A stretch of DNA of 64,000 nucleotides from Lutispora sp003527145 (GTDB lineage Bacteria; Bacillota; Clostridia; Lutisporales; Lutisporaceae): contig JASBZB010000004.1 of assembly GCA_029983695.1 (NCBI GenBank), forward strand, positions 62,001 through 126,000. The letters are read 5' to 3'. The translations under genes and the position numbers were made by a program. The first letter of the stretch is position 1; every line of letters starts with the position of its first letter. This document shows positions 9,090 to 17,264 of this stretch, one piece after another. Below the pieces are notes generated by a model. It saw only the letters and a list, made by a program, of their open reading frames with translations, made no database searches and was not told where the DNA came from.

Positions 9090-10073
9090 ATGACAACTCA
9101 GCAGCGGCGCGCGCTTTTTATTAAAACCTTGGAGGAAGTGCCCATTTTTATGGTGCAGGGATCGGTTGGAGAACGCATTAAGCGCAACTTCACCCATCGT
9201 AATCCTCCAAAGCCACTGGGGCTGTCCGGGCTTTATTATACCGAAGACGGACACCGTGGACTGGATGCCGCATTTAACGATTATACCGGAATTGCACAGA
9301 AATATGATGTGCCCATGATGCTGCATCCCTATTGCAAAGTTATCGACCGTGAGATAATCAAAGGGGCCTACTATGAAGACCGAAATATCACGGCCGATAA
9401 CTTTAATCATTGCCGTTCCATTGTAGACGGTTATCCTTCCATCCGCGAAAAAATATTTATTGGCACCACTCTAGGCTTCTCAGGCGATCCTTACCTGCCG
9501 GAAACAGGGCTTCCGGAAGAGGAAGCGTACGCATTTCACTCCCGAACCGCAAAAGTGTTGGATTTGTTGGAGCACGACCACGCCCGTACCGGACTTACTC
9601 CCACTCTGCCCGAAGCTGCCGGCGCCGCCCGCGCGTTGAGCGAGACAACCATACCCTATTTCGTCAGTTTTCTGGTCCGTAAAGACGGTAAGCTCTTGGA
9701 CGGCACCTGGTTGCATGATGCAATCGCATACATCGACAGTAAGACCGATAAGCGGCCGCCTCTATTTTATCAGGTCAACTGCGTTCATCCACGCAACATG
9801 ATCGAATGTTTGGATCAAACCCCAAACCGCACCGAGCTCGTCCGAACTCGTTTTCGCGGGTTAGAAGCTAACGGCTCAGATCTGAGTCCGGAGGAACTGG
9901 ATAATGCCGCAGCGGTTTATTCCAGCCCTGCCGAAGATTGGGCTGACGACATGATGCGGCTGTATCGGGATTACGGCCTAAAAGTTCTGGGCGGTTGTTG
10001 CGGCACGGATCACAGCCATATGGAGCAGCTGGCCATGCGGGTTCGTGCTGTTCATGACAAACTCGAAAAATAA
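9090..10073 (+). CDS. Homocysteine S-methyltransferase family protein
   Basis: The 327-residue product matches the zinc-dependent homocysteine methyltransferase family (MmuM/MetH N-terminal type). The zinc ligands are visible as VNCVHP (C231) and GGCCGT (C303, C304). Family members transfer a methyl group from a donor such as S-methylmethionine, a betaine or a corrinoid protein to homocysteine or a similar thiol. The N-terminus has the expected QGSVGERI strand. The ATG at 9090 follows GGAGGAATTAAGAT. It is transcribed alone, with its own terminator near 10294-10335. Its GC content is higher than in the neighbouring genes, which may indicate a different origin. The donor cannot be told from sequence. 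Confidence 0.85.
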   Translation: MTTQQRRALFIKTLEEVPIFMVQGSVGERIKRNFTHRNPPKPLGLSGLYYTEDGHRGLDAAFNDYTGIAQKYDVPMMLHPYCKVIDREIIKGAYYEDRNITADNFNHCRSIVDGYPSIREKIFIGTTLGFSGDPYLPETGLPEEEAYAFHSRTAKVLDLLEHDHARTGLTPTLPEAAGAARALSETTIPYFVSFLVRKDGKLLDGTWLHDAIAYIDSKTDKRPPLFYQVNCVHPRNMIECLDQTPNRTELVRTRFRGLEANGSDLSPEELDNAAAVYSSPAEDWADDMMRLYRDYGLKVLGGCCGTDHSHMEQLAMRVRAVHDKLEK

Positions 10074-10162
10074 TTAAGCAGTGAGCTGTGGACTTCGGAA
10101 TCACGATAAAAGCTGGAAAACTAAAATTAAACGCAAACGATAATTATGCATTAGAAGCCTAG

Positions 10163-10335
10163 TGCTGCCCGTTCAACCTATAGTTCTCGCACTATAGGAT
10201 TGGGCGTCATTTAGCGGGGTACGTCACTGCCGAAGCTTTGAGGGCTTTCAGACAGAGGTTCGATTCCCCACAGAACAACTTGTTACAGGGCAAAACAGCC
10301 ATGCCGATTATGATTTCACTGCCGGCATGGCTGTT
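10163..10335 (+). other. Structured intergenic stretch ending in a strong hairpin
   Basis: The 342 bp between the methyltransferase and the convergent flavin reductase hold no convincing ORF. At about 10166-10207 a nested hairpin can form (GCCC...CCTATAGT, loop, ACTATAGG...GGGC), followed by a T-arm-like GGTTCGATTCC. Then comes a 13-bp stem AACAGCCATGCCG (10294-10306) / CGGCATGGCTGTT (10323-10335), probably the terminator for this side. It could be a small RNA or merely a long 3' end. Confidence 0.4.
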
Positions 10336-10416
10336 ATTTAGCATTGAATTTAGTGCTTTTTGTTTACACAGATCTTATAAATATCCTATATTGCATATTT
10401 ATCAAGCGTTTATCAT

Positions 10417-11079
10417 TTAATCTTCAATTTTTACCCTGGAGTTCATATCCAGTGTGGTTAGAAACCCAGTGTCGTGGTTACCTGTTTTGGGGTTGACCAT
10501 TTCATGGACATTAAACACCCATTTTCGATTCTCACAGGTTGTTTTCAAATCATCAGACAGTACGTTTTCATCTATGGCAGCGTGTACTATGCTTCCCTGA
10601 ACGAGGGATGTAGATTTCGTTTCTTTTTCTATGTCCCGTATCCAATCCAGCTTGCATTCTAAATGTGCAAAACACTCTTTGACACGGGGTGCCCTGACTT
10701 TGAGCGGCTTATCATGCTGCAGCCCTGATGCGATGATTTCGTCGGTATTACTATCAAAGGGGTTGATAGTGTTTCTGAATTTGTTCTTCAGGCTTATGTC
10801 AGGAAAATTAATTACAAATTCGCCGGTTTTCTCGATTAACTTTCTCGTTTCAGTATAGTTATGCACCATAAGTATGAATTTAGGCTCGTTTCCCGATCCA
10901 GCAATCATACCCCATGTACTCAACTGTGCATTTGCCAGTCCGTTATCTTTTAATGTAGTAATAATAAAAATCGGTGAAGGCAGGTCAATAGCAAAATAAT
11001 ACCAGGGGAAAACTTCAAACTGGCCTTCCCATGACTCCTTAATCCAACTGGGTATTTGTACCGGCAGTTCAATTTTCAT
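10417..11079 (-). CDS. Flavin reductase-like (FMN-binding split-barrel) protein
   Basis: The 220-residue product resembles the DIM6/NTAB flavin reductase family: N-terminal PSPIFIITTLKDNGLANAQL and the later strand GEFVINFPD fit the FMN-binding split barrel. Members reduce FMN or act as flavoproteins of unknown substrate. The ATG at 11079 is preceded by AAGGAGGGTTTCAG. An AraC-type regulator lies 73 bp upstream on the same strand, so the regulator and this gene may be cotranscribed. No partner monooxygenase is present, so the physiological substrate remains open. Confidence 0.75.
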   Translation of the reverse strand: MKIELPVQIPSWIKESWEGQFEVFPWYYFAIDLPSPIFIITTLKDNGLANAQLSTWGMIAGSGNEPKFILMVHNYTETRKLIEKTGEFVINFPDISLKNKFRNTINPFDSNTDEIIASGLQHDKPLKVRAPRVKECFAHLECKLDWIRDIEKETKSTSLVQGSIVHAAIDENVLSDDLKTTCENRKWVFNVHEMVNPKTGNHDTGFLTTLDMNSRVKIED

Positions 11080-11152
11080 CTGAAACCCTCCTTATCATCA
11101 TATATTTATACTATATACATTAAAAGCTCAAGTTTATTGTAAAAATCGGACA

Positions 11153-11992
11153 TTAAAGCTTCAGGTACTGTCCTGGGGTATAACCGCAGAACTCTTTAAA
11201 ATCCTTTATAAAATGGGATTGATCAAAATATCCGTTGTCATAAGCTGCTATAAGAAAGTCAAGCTGCTTATATTCCGTGCATTGTCTGATTACATTTTGC
11301 AGCCTTGTTATCCGGCACAGAGTCTTGGGGGAAACCCCTACATGTTCATTAAATAGGCGGCGCAGATTTCGCTCACTGACAAAGAGTCCGGCTGCAAGTT
11401 CGCTTATCTTTATACTACCGGATGTTTTATTTATAGTATATAAAGCCTCCATAACAGTAGCCTGAATAGCATTTACTTTATCAAGCTGGTTGAGCAGGAA
11501 TGCTTCGACTATACTAATCTGTTCTCCTATGGAGCTGGCATTAACCATTCTTTCTGCAAGCTCATGGAAAGTGGAATAAGAGATAGATTCAAGCTCAGGA
11601 GATTCATTGGCGAACTCCCACATAGGCATATCAAGGAAGCGGCGCAGCCCTCCGGGCTTGAAATCCGCTCCAAAAGTCATGATCTCTCCTTTGCTTATGC
11701 TATGCTGGTTATATACCACCATTGGTTTATCCATGACCCCCCAGATACTCTCATGGTGGCAGTTCTGCTTGTAATTGATGTCAAAGATAATGCTGGAGCC
11801 ACCATCAGGTACCAAGGTTACGGGCTTTGGACTCAGCTTCTGTGCCTCGCTTTCCGTACCCGTAAAAACAGAAAGCCAGTAGCATTTCACATATGGTTCA
11901 AGCGCACGACATGACCTGAATATCATAGGATATTTGAAATCCACTTTTCTCCACTGCTCATAATCATCAATTCTGAATCTATCGAGATACAT
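11153..11992 (-). CDS. AraC-family transcriptional regulator
   Basis: The 279-residue protein has an N-terminal cupin-like sensing part (RALEPYVKCYWLSV, residues 28-45; DUF6597-like) and a C-terminal AraC DNA-binding domain with two helix-turn-helix motifs, ISELAAGLFVSERNLRRLF and YFDQSHFIKDFKEFCGYTP. It probably controls itself and the downstream flavin reductase gene. The start at 11992 has only a weak GGAAG site. The effector is unknown. The ligand-binding part carries no recognised metal-binding motif. Confidence 0.85.
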   Translation of the reverse strand: MYLDRFRIDDYEQWRKVDFKYPMIFRSCRALEPYVKCYWLSVFTGTESEAQKLSPKPVTLVPDGGSSIIFDINYKQNCHHESIWGVMDKPMVVYNQHSISKGEIMTFGADFKPGGLRRFLDMPMWEFANESPELESISYSTFHELAERMVNASSIGEQISIVEAFLLNQLDKVNAIQATVMEALYTINKTSGSIKISELAAGLFVSERNLRRLFNEHVGVSPKTLCRITRLQNVIRQCTEYKQLDFLIAAYDNGYFDQSHFIKDFKEFCGYTPGQYLKL

Positions 11993-12215
11993 CTTTTACA
12001 CCATACTTCCATCGTTTCAAGTATTATTCTTGTTTTTAGTTTCATGGTAACAAGATTTTTTCGAATTTATATAAATACATATTACCATTAATGTCCATTG
12101 ATGGTAAAGACTCTAATCTGTACAATGTTCTTGGTTCACATCTTCGTATGCCGCATTCTACTTTTTGGGAGCTTTCCCCGACACTTAATTACGGGAGTGG
12201 AACAAGGAGGTGCAT

Positions 12216-12380
12216 ATGACAACTAGGCGGGTTCCGGATGAATTCCTTGAAAATGAAGAAGCCAAAGCCCTGCTGCTATTGCCAAACACCAGGTTTAGGA
12301 TGAAACCTCTTGAAAATAGTAAGATGAAACCCGTATTTCCCTACTTTAACAGGGAGATACGGGTTTACTTACCACAATAA
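12216..12380 (+). CDS. Unrecognised 54-residue ORF with strong ribosome site
   Basis: An ATG at 12216 is preceded by AAGGAGGTGCAT and opens a 54-codon frame. Its second half overlaps a long hairpin (AAACCCGTATTTCCCT ... AGGGAGATACGGGTTT, about 12327-12366) that looks like a terminator rather than coding sequence. I do not recognise the product. It could be the remnant of a longer gene, like other collapsed mini-genes in this window. Confidence 0.35.
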   Translation: MTTRRVPDEFLENEEAKALLLLPNTRFRMKPLENSKMKPVFPYFNREIRVYLPQ

Positions 12381-12384
12381 TAAA

Positions 12385-12618
12385 TCACTTATTAATCTTT
12401 GGATTATCAGTTCTGCCTATTAGGTAATCAACGGATACTCCAAAATAGTCAGCTAGTGCAACAATCTTATCTATAGGAGTTGTTCTCCTACCTCTTTCAA
12501 TATCTCCAATGGCACTGCTGTAAGAAAATCCAACGATTTTAGCAAGTTCAACTTGACTAAGATTGCGAGATATACGAAGCATTTTAACACGTTCAGAAAA
12601 GGTTTCTTTAGAAAACAT
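12385..12618 (-). CDS. Small XRE-family repressor (locus 1)
   Basis: The 77-residue protein is almost entirely an XRE helix-turn-helix domain: RISRNLSQVELAKIVGFSYS, then IGDIERGRR, then the typical PIDKIVALADYFGVSVDYLIG. The ATG has AAGGAG upstream. It is divergent from the TRAP operon, and a long inverted repeat covers the shared promoter region (12631-12683), so repression of itself and the transporter is likely. The protein and its upstream DNA are related to those at 53081-53302. The ligand is unknown, because there is no separate effector domain. Confidence 0.85.
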   Translation of the reverse strand: MFSKETFSERVKMLRISRNLSQVELAKIVGFSYSSAIGDIERGRRTTPIDKIVALADYFGVSVDYLIGRTDNPKINK

Positions 12619-12630
12619 ATAAAAAACTCC

Positions 12631-12683
12631 TTGACTTTACGCAAAACGCGTTATATCATATTACATAAGGACGCGTTTTGCGT
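12631..12683. promoter_or_regulatory. Promoter with inverted-repeat operator for the XRE repressor
   Basis: A + strand promoter TTGACT (12631-12636), 17 bp, TATCAT (12654-12659) is embedded in a 13-bp inverted repeat: ACGCAAAACGCGT at 12639-12651 and ACGCGTTTTGCGT at 12671-12683. One arm lies between the -35 and -10 boxes, so a bound repressor would block transcription toward the TRAP genes and probably also toward the XRE gene. Confidence 0.7.
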
Positions 12684-12802
12684 TAATTATTTTAAAAGGT
12701 GGTGTTTATATAAACGATTGTACACAAAAATAAAAAACAACATAGCCGTTTCAAAAATTATGAAACAGCAAGGGAAACTCATCAGCAGTTATCGTCTTAC
12801 AA

Positions 12803-12840
12803 GTTATCATAAAGTTTGCGCCAACAAACTTTATGATAAC
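12803..12840. repeat. Perfect 15-bp inverted repeat before the TRAP operon
   Basis: GTTATCATAAAGTTT (12803-12817) is repeated in inverse orientation at 12826-12840 with an 8-bp spacer. There is no T-run, so a transcriptional terminator is unlikely. It may be a second operator or an RNA hairpin in the dctP leader. Confidence 0.6.
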
Positions 12841-12848
12841 ATCTTACC

Positions 12849-12879
12849 AAATTTTTCACTTCAATACAACTTAATTATC
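12849..12879 (+). repeat. 31-bp sequence shared with 54230-54260
   Basis: This stretch upstream of dctP matches 54230-54260, upstream of the symporter operon, at 30 of 31 bases by eye. It marks the two loci as copies of one control region. Confidence 0.75.
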
Positions 12880-12917
12880 AAAGAATGAGAGAGTCATTAA
12901 AGAAGGGGGTCTGGAAT

Positions 12918-13988
12918 ATGAAAAAAATCAGTATGAAAAGACTTCTTAGTTTTTTACTGCTTTTAGCTTTTATCACAAGTGCTGCAGCAACAGGATGCAG
13001 CAGTAAATCCGCAAATTCAGCCAACTCAGCAGAGCCGGCTGATAAGGAGAGTAAAAAAGAAGATACGATAGTTATCAAGCTGGGACATCATCACAATGTG
13101 GACGGGGTTGTTGATCTTTATTGCAAAAAGTTTGCTGAGTTGGCGGGCACCAAGAGCAATGGACGCATTAGAGTGGACGTATATCCGGGAGCTCAGCTGG
13201 GTCAAGAAAATGAAGCAGCAGAAGGGATACTGATGGGTACGCAGCAGATGAGCGGCGTCAGTACAACCGCATATAACAACCTGATCAAGGGCTTTGGTCT
13301 TGATATGCTCCCGTTCATGTTCGACAGCTATGAGTCCATTATGAAGGTTTTTACAGAATCCCCGGTAGGAGAAGAGCTTGAAAGCCGTTTCTTGAAGCAG
13401 AACGGCAGAATACTGGGATGGATAGCCTTAGGAGGCAGGCATATGATTTTTACTGACAAAGATATCAAAACCGTTAGTAAGATGAAAGGAATGAAGATGC
13501 GCTCGCCGGAAAGCGACCTATTTGTCGGCATGTTCAATGCCTTAGGATGCCGTCCTACACCCATTACCTGGGGAGAGACCTATACCGCCTTGCAGACAAA
13601 TGTTGTAGACGGTATGGAAAGTCCTACTACGAGCATGAAGGATATGAAGTTCTATGAAGTGGCAAAGTATTGCCTTTTGACGAATCATATGTGGGGCACA
13701 TTCAATCTTGTCATCAATGAAGGATTCTTTCAAAGCCTGCCTCAAGACATTCAGCAGATCATTATAGATTCGGGAAAAGAAGCGAGCATATACGCCAATA
13801 AGGTATCCCAGGAGGAAGAAAAGAAGTCCATAGATTTCCTGAAAGAAAAGGGAATGGTATTTCATGAGCTGCCCGAGGAAGACGCGGCGATAATGAGAGC
13901 ATCCATAGAGCCTGTGATAGATAAATGGGGAAAAGACCATGGGGCTGTGGAATTGATCAAAATGCTGCGGGAAGAGGTTAAAAAATAA
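12918..13988 (+). CDS. dctP: TRAP transporter solute-binding lipoprotein DctP
   Basis: The 356-residue protein has a lipoprotein signal ending at C27 (AATGC) and a TRAP DctP/TAXI-type binding fold. Family landmarks include RIRVDVYPGAQLGQE and the arginine-bearing stretch MKGMKMRSPES; in known members an arginine holds the substrate carboxylate. It captures an organic acid outside the cell and hands it to the DctQM membrane proteins encoded just downstream. The ATG at 12918 follows AGGGGG, whereas an upstream GTG/ATG at 12885 has no ribosome site. The actual ligand is unknown; the M24 peptidase in the operon points to a peptide or N-substituted amino acid. Confidence 0.9.
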   Translation: MKKISMKRLLSFLLLLAFITSAAATGCSSKSANSANSAEPADKESKKEDTIVIKLGHHHNVDGVVDLYCKKFAELAGTKSNGRIRVDVYPGAQLGQENEAAEGILMGTQQMSGVSTTAYNNLIKGFGLDMLPFMFDSYESIMKVFTESPVGEELESRFLKQNGRILGWIALGGRHMIFTDKDIKTVSKMKGMKMRSPESDLFVGMFNALGCRPTPITWGETYTALQTNVVDGMESPTTSMKDMKFYEVAKYCLLTNHMWGTFNLVINEGFFQSLPQDIQQIIIDSGKEASIYANKVSQEEEKKSIDFLKEKGMVFHELPEEDAAIMRASIEPVIDKWGKDHGAVELIKMLREEVKK

Positions 13989-14011
13989 AGCTTTTCAAAG
14001 GAGGTATGATT

Positions 14012-14488
14012 TTGGAAAAGTTTTTTAAACTATATGACTCCTGGATTGAAAAGGCAATTGCTGTTCTGATGGGCTTCTTGATAATCAGCCTTTTTGCCCA
14101 GGTATTATCACGATATTTATTCAATTTCCCAATCATGTGGACCGATGAGATAGGGAGATATACATTCATATGGATCGTTTATCTGGGGTCTGCTGCAGCA
14201 TTTAAAAATAAAAGCCATTTGATTGTAGACGTATTCACTCAAAAGATGCCCCGTAAATTACAATTCCGCCTTAATCTTTTTTTCCATGCGGTGATAATCC
14301 TATTTCTATTTCTAGTGTTTAAGTATGGTCTCCAATATACCATGAACAATATGGGCAATCCGGCATACAGCACGAACGTCATCAGCCTGGGCATAGCCTA
14401 TGCTTCCGTCCCGGTGGGAGCGTTATTGATGATTATAAATATTCTGCGTGCGATATCCGAAGATATGAAAACGGAAGGAAAGGAGTGA
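14012..14488 (+). CDS. dctQ: TRAP transporter small membrane subunit DctQ
   Basis: The 158-residue product has four hydrophobic segments and the DctQ pattern MWTDEIGRYTFIWIVYLGSA near residue 45. It pairs with DctM in the sodium-driven uptake complex. The TTG at 14012 is chosen over the ATG at 14006 because AAAGGAGG ends only one base before the latter. It lies between dctP (23 bp upstream) and dctM (7 bp downstream). Confidence 0.88.
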   Translation: MEKFFKLYDSWIEKAIAVLMGFLIISLFAQVLSRYLFNFPIMWTDEIGRYTFIWIVYLGSAAAFKNKSHLIVDVFTQKMPRKLQFRLNLFFHAVIILFLFLVFKYGLQYTMNNMGNPAYSTNVISLGIAYASVPVGALLMIINILRAISEDMKTEGKE

Positions 14489-14495
14489 AATTACA

Positions 14496-15770
14496 ATGAT
14501 AGGGTTAATGATAATATCTTTTATCCTTTTGCTTTTACTGGGTATGCCTGTAGCCTTTGCCATGGCTATATCAGGTACTTTGGCTCTGTTTGGGCTCAGC
14601 AATGTATCCTGGGTGCTTGTGCCCCAGAGGATGTTTCTTGCATTGAACAGCTTTCCTTTCCTGGCCATACCTTTGTTTATACTGGCAGGGGAGCTTATGA
14701 ACACAGGCGGCATTACACGGCGCATCGTAAGATTTGCTGATTCACTGCTGCGCCAATTCCGCGGAGGATTAGCCTATGTAAATGTGCTGACAAATATAAT
14801 AATGGCGGGCTTTTCCGGCTCTGCAACGGCTGATGCTGTTGCCATAGGCTCCATAATGATCCCAGCCATGGTGGATGACGGATATCCTCCCGGCTTTTCG
14901 GCAGGACTAACCGCATCCGCATCCTGTATAGGGCCCATCATACCGCCGAGCATAACCATGGTGATGTATGGCGCCATAACAGGCGTATCTATAGGCTCAA
15001 TGTTTCTCGGAGGCTTCATACCCGGACTTTTGATAGGGCTTGGTTTGATGGCATTGGTGTGGTTCTACGCCAGAAGGTATGATTTCAAAAGAAGCGAAAG
15101 GGCGTCATTATCGGAAATATTATCGTCACTAAAAGATGCGATATGGGCTTTGATAGCTCCTGTTATAATCCTTTTCGGGATAATATCAGGGGTTATAACC
15201 GCGACGGAAGCGGGAGTGATTGCTGTTGTATATGCATTGCTTGTGGGGCTTTTCATATATAAAGAGATAAATATAAAGCAAATTCCCGGGATACTGGCCA
15301 AAGCAGGCATGAGCACCGCAGTACCGTCAATCATTATAAGCTGCTCTGCTATTTTTGGATGGATACTGGCACGTGAGAACTTTGCTGTTGCCATTACTGA
15401 TATATTTATGAGTATCTCAACGAACCCACATATCCTGTACTTTATGATAATCCTGATGCTTTTCTTAATAGGATTGTTTGTGGACGGCAGTGTAGCTATT
15501 ATTGTATTTTCCCCCATACTGTTTCCTATTGGGAACCAGATGGGCTTTGACCCCATCCATTTTGCACTGGTCATCATAATCACCATACTGATAGGCACTG
15601 TTACTCCGCCTGTAGGCCTGCAGTTGTATATCGCATCCTCTATCGCCAAGCTGCCTATCAGCAAGGTTACCATATGGCCCTTTGTGGCTGTAATGGTAGC
15701 AGTTTTGTTCCTGATCACCTATGTTCCGTCATTGGTCACGTACATTCCGCATCTTGTTTTCGGAAGTTAG
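14496..15770 (+). CDS. dctM: TRAP transporter large permease DctM
   Basis: The 424-residue protein has about twelve membrane segments and typical DctM sequence: GMPVAFAMAISG near the start, GFSGSATADAVAIGSIMIPAM in the middle and TVTPPVGLQLYIASSIA near the C-terminus. It forms the ion-coupled transport channel with DctQ. The ATG at 14496 has a GGAG site overlapping the end of dctQ. The M24 peptidase gene follows after 36 bp, so substrate uptake and processing are likely co-expressed. Confidence 0.92.
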   Translation: MIGLMIISFILLLLLGMPVAFAMAISGTLALFGLSNVSWVLVPQRMFLALNSFPFLAIPLFILAGELMNTGGITRRIVRFADSLLRQFRGGLAYVNVLTNIIMAGFSGSATADAVAIGSIMIPAMVDDGYPPGFSAGLTASASCIGPIIPPSITMVMYGAITGVSIGSMFLGGFIPGLLIGLGLMALVWFYARRYDFKRSERASLSEILSSLKDAIWALIAPVIILFGIISGVITATEAGVIAVVYALLVGLFIYKEINIKQIPGILAKAGMSTAVPSIIISCSAIFGWILARENFAVAITDIFMSISTNPHILYFMIILMLFLIGLFVDGSVAIIVFSPILFPIGNQMGFDPIHFALVIIITILIGTVTPPVGLQLYIASSIAKLPISKVTIWPFVAVMVAVLFLITYVPSLVTYIPHLVFGS

Positions 15771-15806
15771 GATTATTAAAATAAAAAATTATAAGGAGAG
15801 AGAAGA

Positions 15807-16928
15807 ATGGATAAAAAAATTTTAAAACAGAGAGCAGAGCGTCTGAGACATCTTATGATCCAGGAGGGTATGGATGTGCTGGTAGCCATATCACCCGAGA
15901 ACGTGCTGTATTCAACGGGAGCATACATTATAACCCAGAAAAGCCTGAGGGACAGGCTTGAAATAAGCATAATCCCCAGGGATGGAGATGCCGTATTCGT
16001 AGTGTGCGGCATTGAGGAAAGCCTGGCAAGGGATGAAAGCTGGATAGAGGATATCAGGCCCTATGTGGAATTCAAGGAATCTCCGATAAAATTTCTGGCA
16101 GATGTGCTGACAGAAAAAGGCCTGGACAGAAAGAAGGTCGGCATTGAGCTTCATTATCTGAGCAGCACATTTAATAAGGAATTGATAGGATATCTGCCAA
16201 ATACTAAATTTCACGAGTGCAGAGGTATATTTGACAAGGTTCGCATGATAAAGGAACCCCAGGAGATAGAGCTCCTTGCCCAGGCAGCAAAGGCCAGCAG
16301 GAAGGCTGTTGATGCTGCTTTCCTAACGGCTAAGCCTGGGGATACGGAAAGGCATCTTTCCACTGAGATTATGACTAATATTATGAAGCAAGGACTGGAC
16401 TGGTCATTTATGGTGCTGGGAACAGGGCAAAGATCTGTTCTTACACATCCTACTCCCGCATATATACCCATGGAGCCGGGAGATATTATCAGAGTGGATT
16501 TTGGAGGCATACTCTCCGGGTATCAATCGGACCTGGCTAGGACGGCTGTCATAGGGAAACCTTCACCGGTACAGGCTGACACCTTTAAGAAGTTAGCCCA
16601 TATTCAAAAAGAAGTAATAGAGGGCATGAAGATAGGTGTGAGGTTCTGTGATGTGTACAATAAATGTAAGGAGCTGTTTGAGAAAAACAGTCTTCCCTTT
16701 ACAATGCCTCATATAGGCCATGGACTTGGGGTGGATTTGCACGAGCATCCAATCATAAATCCTCTAAATGAGGAAGAGCTTCAAGAGAATATGATCCTCA
16801 ATGTGGAGCCTCTTGTCATCTTTGGCGGGTATGCATATCACATAGAAGATTTGATACAGATCACTCAAAATGGTCCTAAGATACTTACAGAGTCGGAAAT
16901 GAGCGAAGAGATACCGGTAATTTCATAG
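15807..16928 (+). CDS. M24-family aminopeptidase / creatinase-like hydrolase
   Basis: This 373-residue protein has the two-part architecture of Xaa-Pro peptidases: a creatinase-type N-terminal domain (residues 1-130) and a pita-bread M24 domain (about 135-365). Candidate metal ligands are in RVDFGGILSGYQSDLAR (two aspartates), GHGLGVDLHEHP (histidine), NVEPLV (glutamate) and HIEDLIQI (glutamate). Members release N-terminal residues before proline, or hydrolyse creatine-like compounds. Location after dctPQM suggests it acts on the imported solute. The ATG has AAGGAGAG upstream. Substrate choice between a dipeptide and an N-substituted amino acid cannot be made from sequence. Confidence 0.85.
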   Translation: MDKKILKQRAERLRHLMIQEGMDVLVAISPENVLYSTGAYIITQKSLRDRLEISIIPRDGDAVFVVCGIEESLARDESWIEDIRPYVEFKESPIKFLADVLTEKGLDRKKVGIELHYLSSTFNKELIGYLPNTKFHECRGIFDKVRMIKEPQEIELLAQAAKASRKAVDAAFLTAKPGDTERHLSTEIMTNIMKQGLDWSFMVLGTGQRSVLTHPTPAYIPMEPGDIIRVDFGGILSGYQSDLARTAVIGKPSPVQADTFKKLAHIQKEVIEGMKIGVRFCDVYNKCKELFEKNSLPFTMPHIGHGLGVDLHEHPIINPLNEEELQENMILNVEPLVIFGGYAYHIEDLIQITQNGPKILTESEMSEEIPVIS

Positions 16929-16944
16929 GAGGATAGCGGTAACG

Positions 16945-16990
16945 GCGGGACAAAGGGGACATATGGTTCTTTTTGTCCCGCTTTCATATG
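16945..16990 (+). terminator. Terminator of the TRAP operon
   Basis: GCGGGACAAA (16945-16954) pairs with TTTGTCCCGC (16972-16981). The loop and flanks resemble the terminator at 57887-57930, after the D-aminoacylase gene, so the two operons share this tail as well as a head sequence. Confidence 0.6.
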
Positions 16991-17078
16991 ATCTGCTGTG
17001 CCGGTGAGATGCAGACCAATTAAATAAACTATAAAGATATCGATAGGAGGTTTAAATATTTTAAAAATATGGAGGAAT

Positions 17079-17264
17079 ATGATTAAAATTGTAGAATATT
17101 CATGCCATGGTATTATCTTATTAGCAATCTATACTTTATATATTTGTTCAATCAAAATGAAGAAAACGGAGGTCCGTATCAACTATGAGCATGCTATCTA
17201 CATATTTGCTGGCTTTATTCCTGATAATATTTTGCAGTGCCTTTTTTACTCGCTACGAAAATAA
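17079..17264 (+). CDS. Possible small membrane peptide ahead of the RyR gene
   Basis: An ATG behind TGGAGGAAT opens 61 codons whose first 30 residues form a hydrophobic segment. It overlaps the RyR-domain gene by 80 bp in another frame. The good ribosome site argues for translation, perhaps as a leader coupled to the next gene, but the overlap and lack of recognised relatives keep this doubtful. Confidence 0.3.
   Translation: MIKIVEYSCHGIILLAIYTLYICSIKMKKTEVRINYEHAIYIFAGFIPDNILQCLFYSLRK

Noticed and set aside
10180..10275. tRNA-like stretch with GGTTCGATTCC and a partial GTTCT/AGAAC acceptor pairing
   Set aside because: Only five acceptor pairs and a two-pair T stem form, and there is no D arm or anticodon arm in the right place.
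15065..15718. 217-codon reverse ORF opposite dctM
   Set aside because: It mirrors the hydrophobic codons of dctM; the forward frame has full family similarity.
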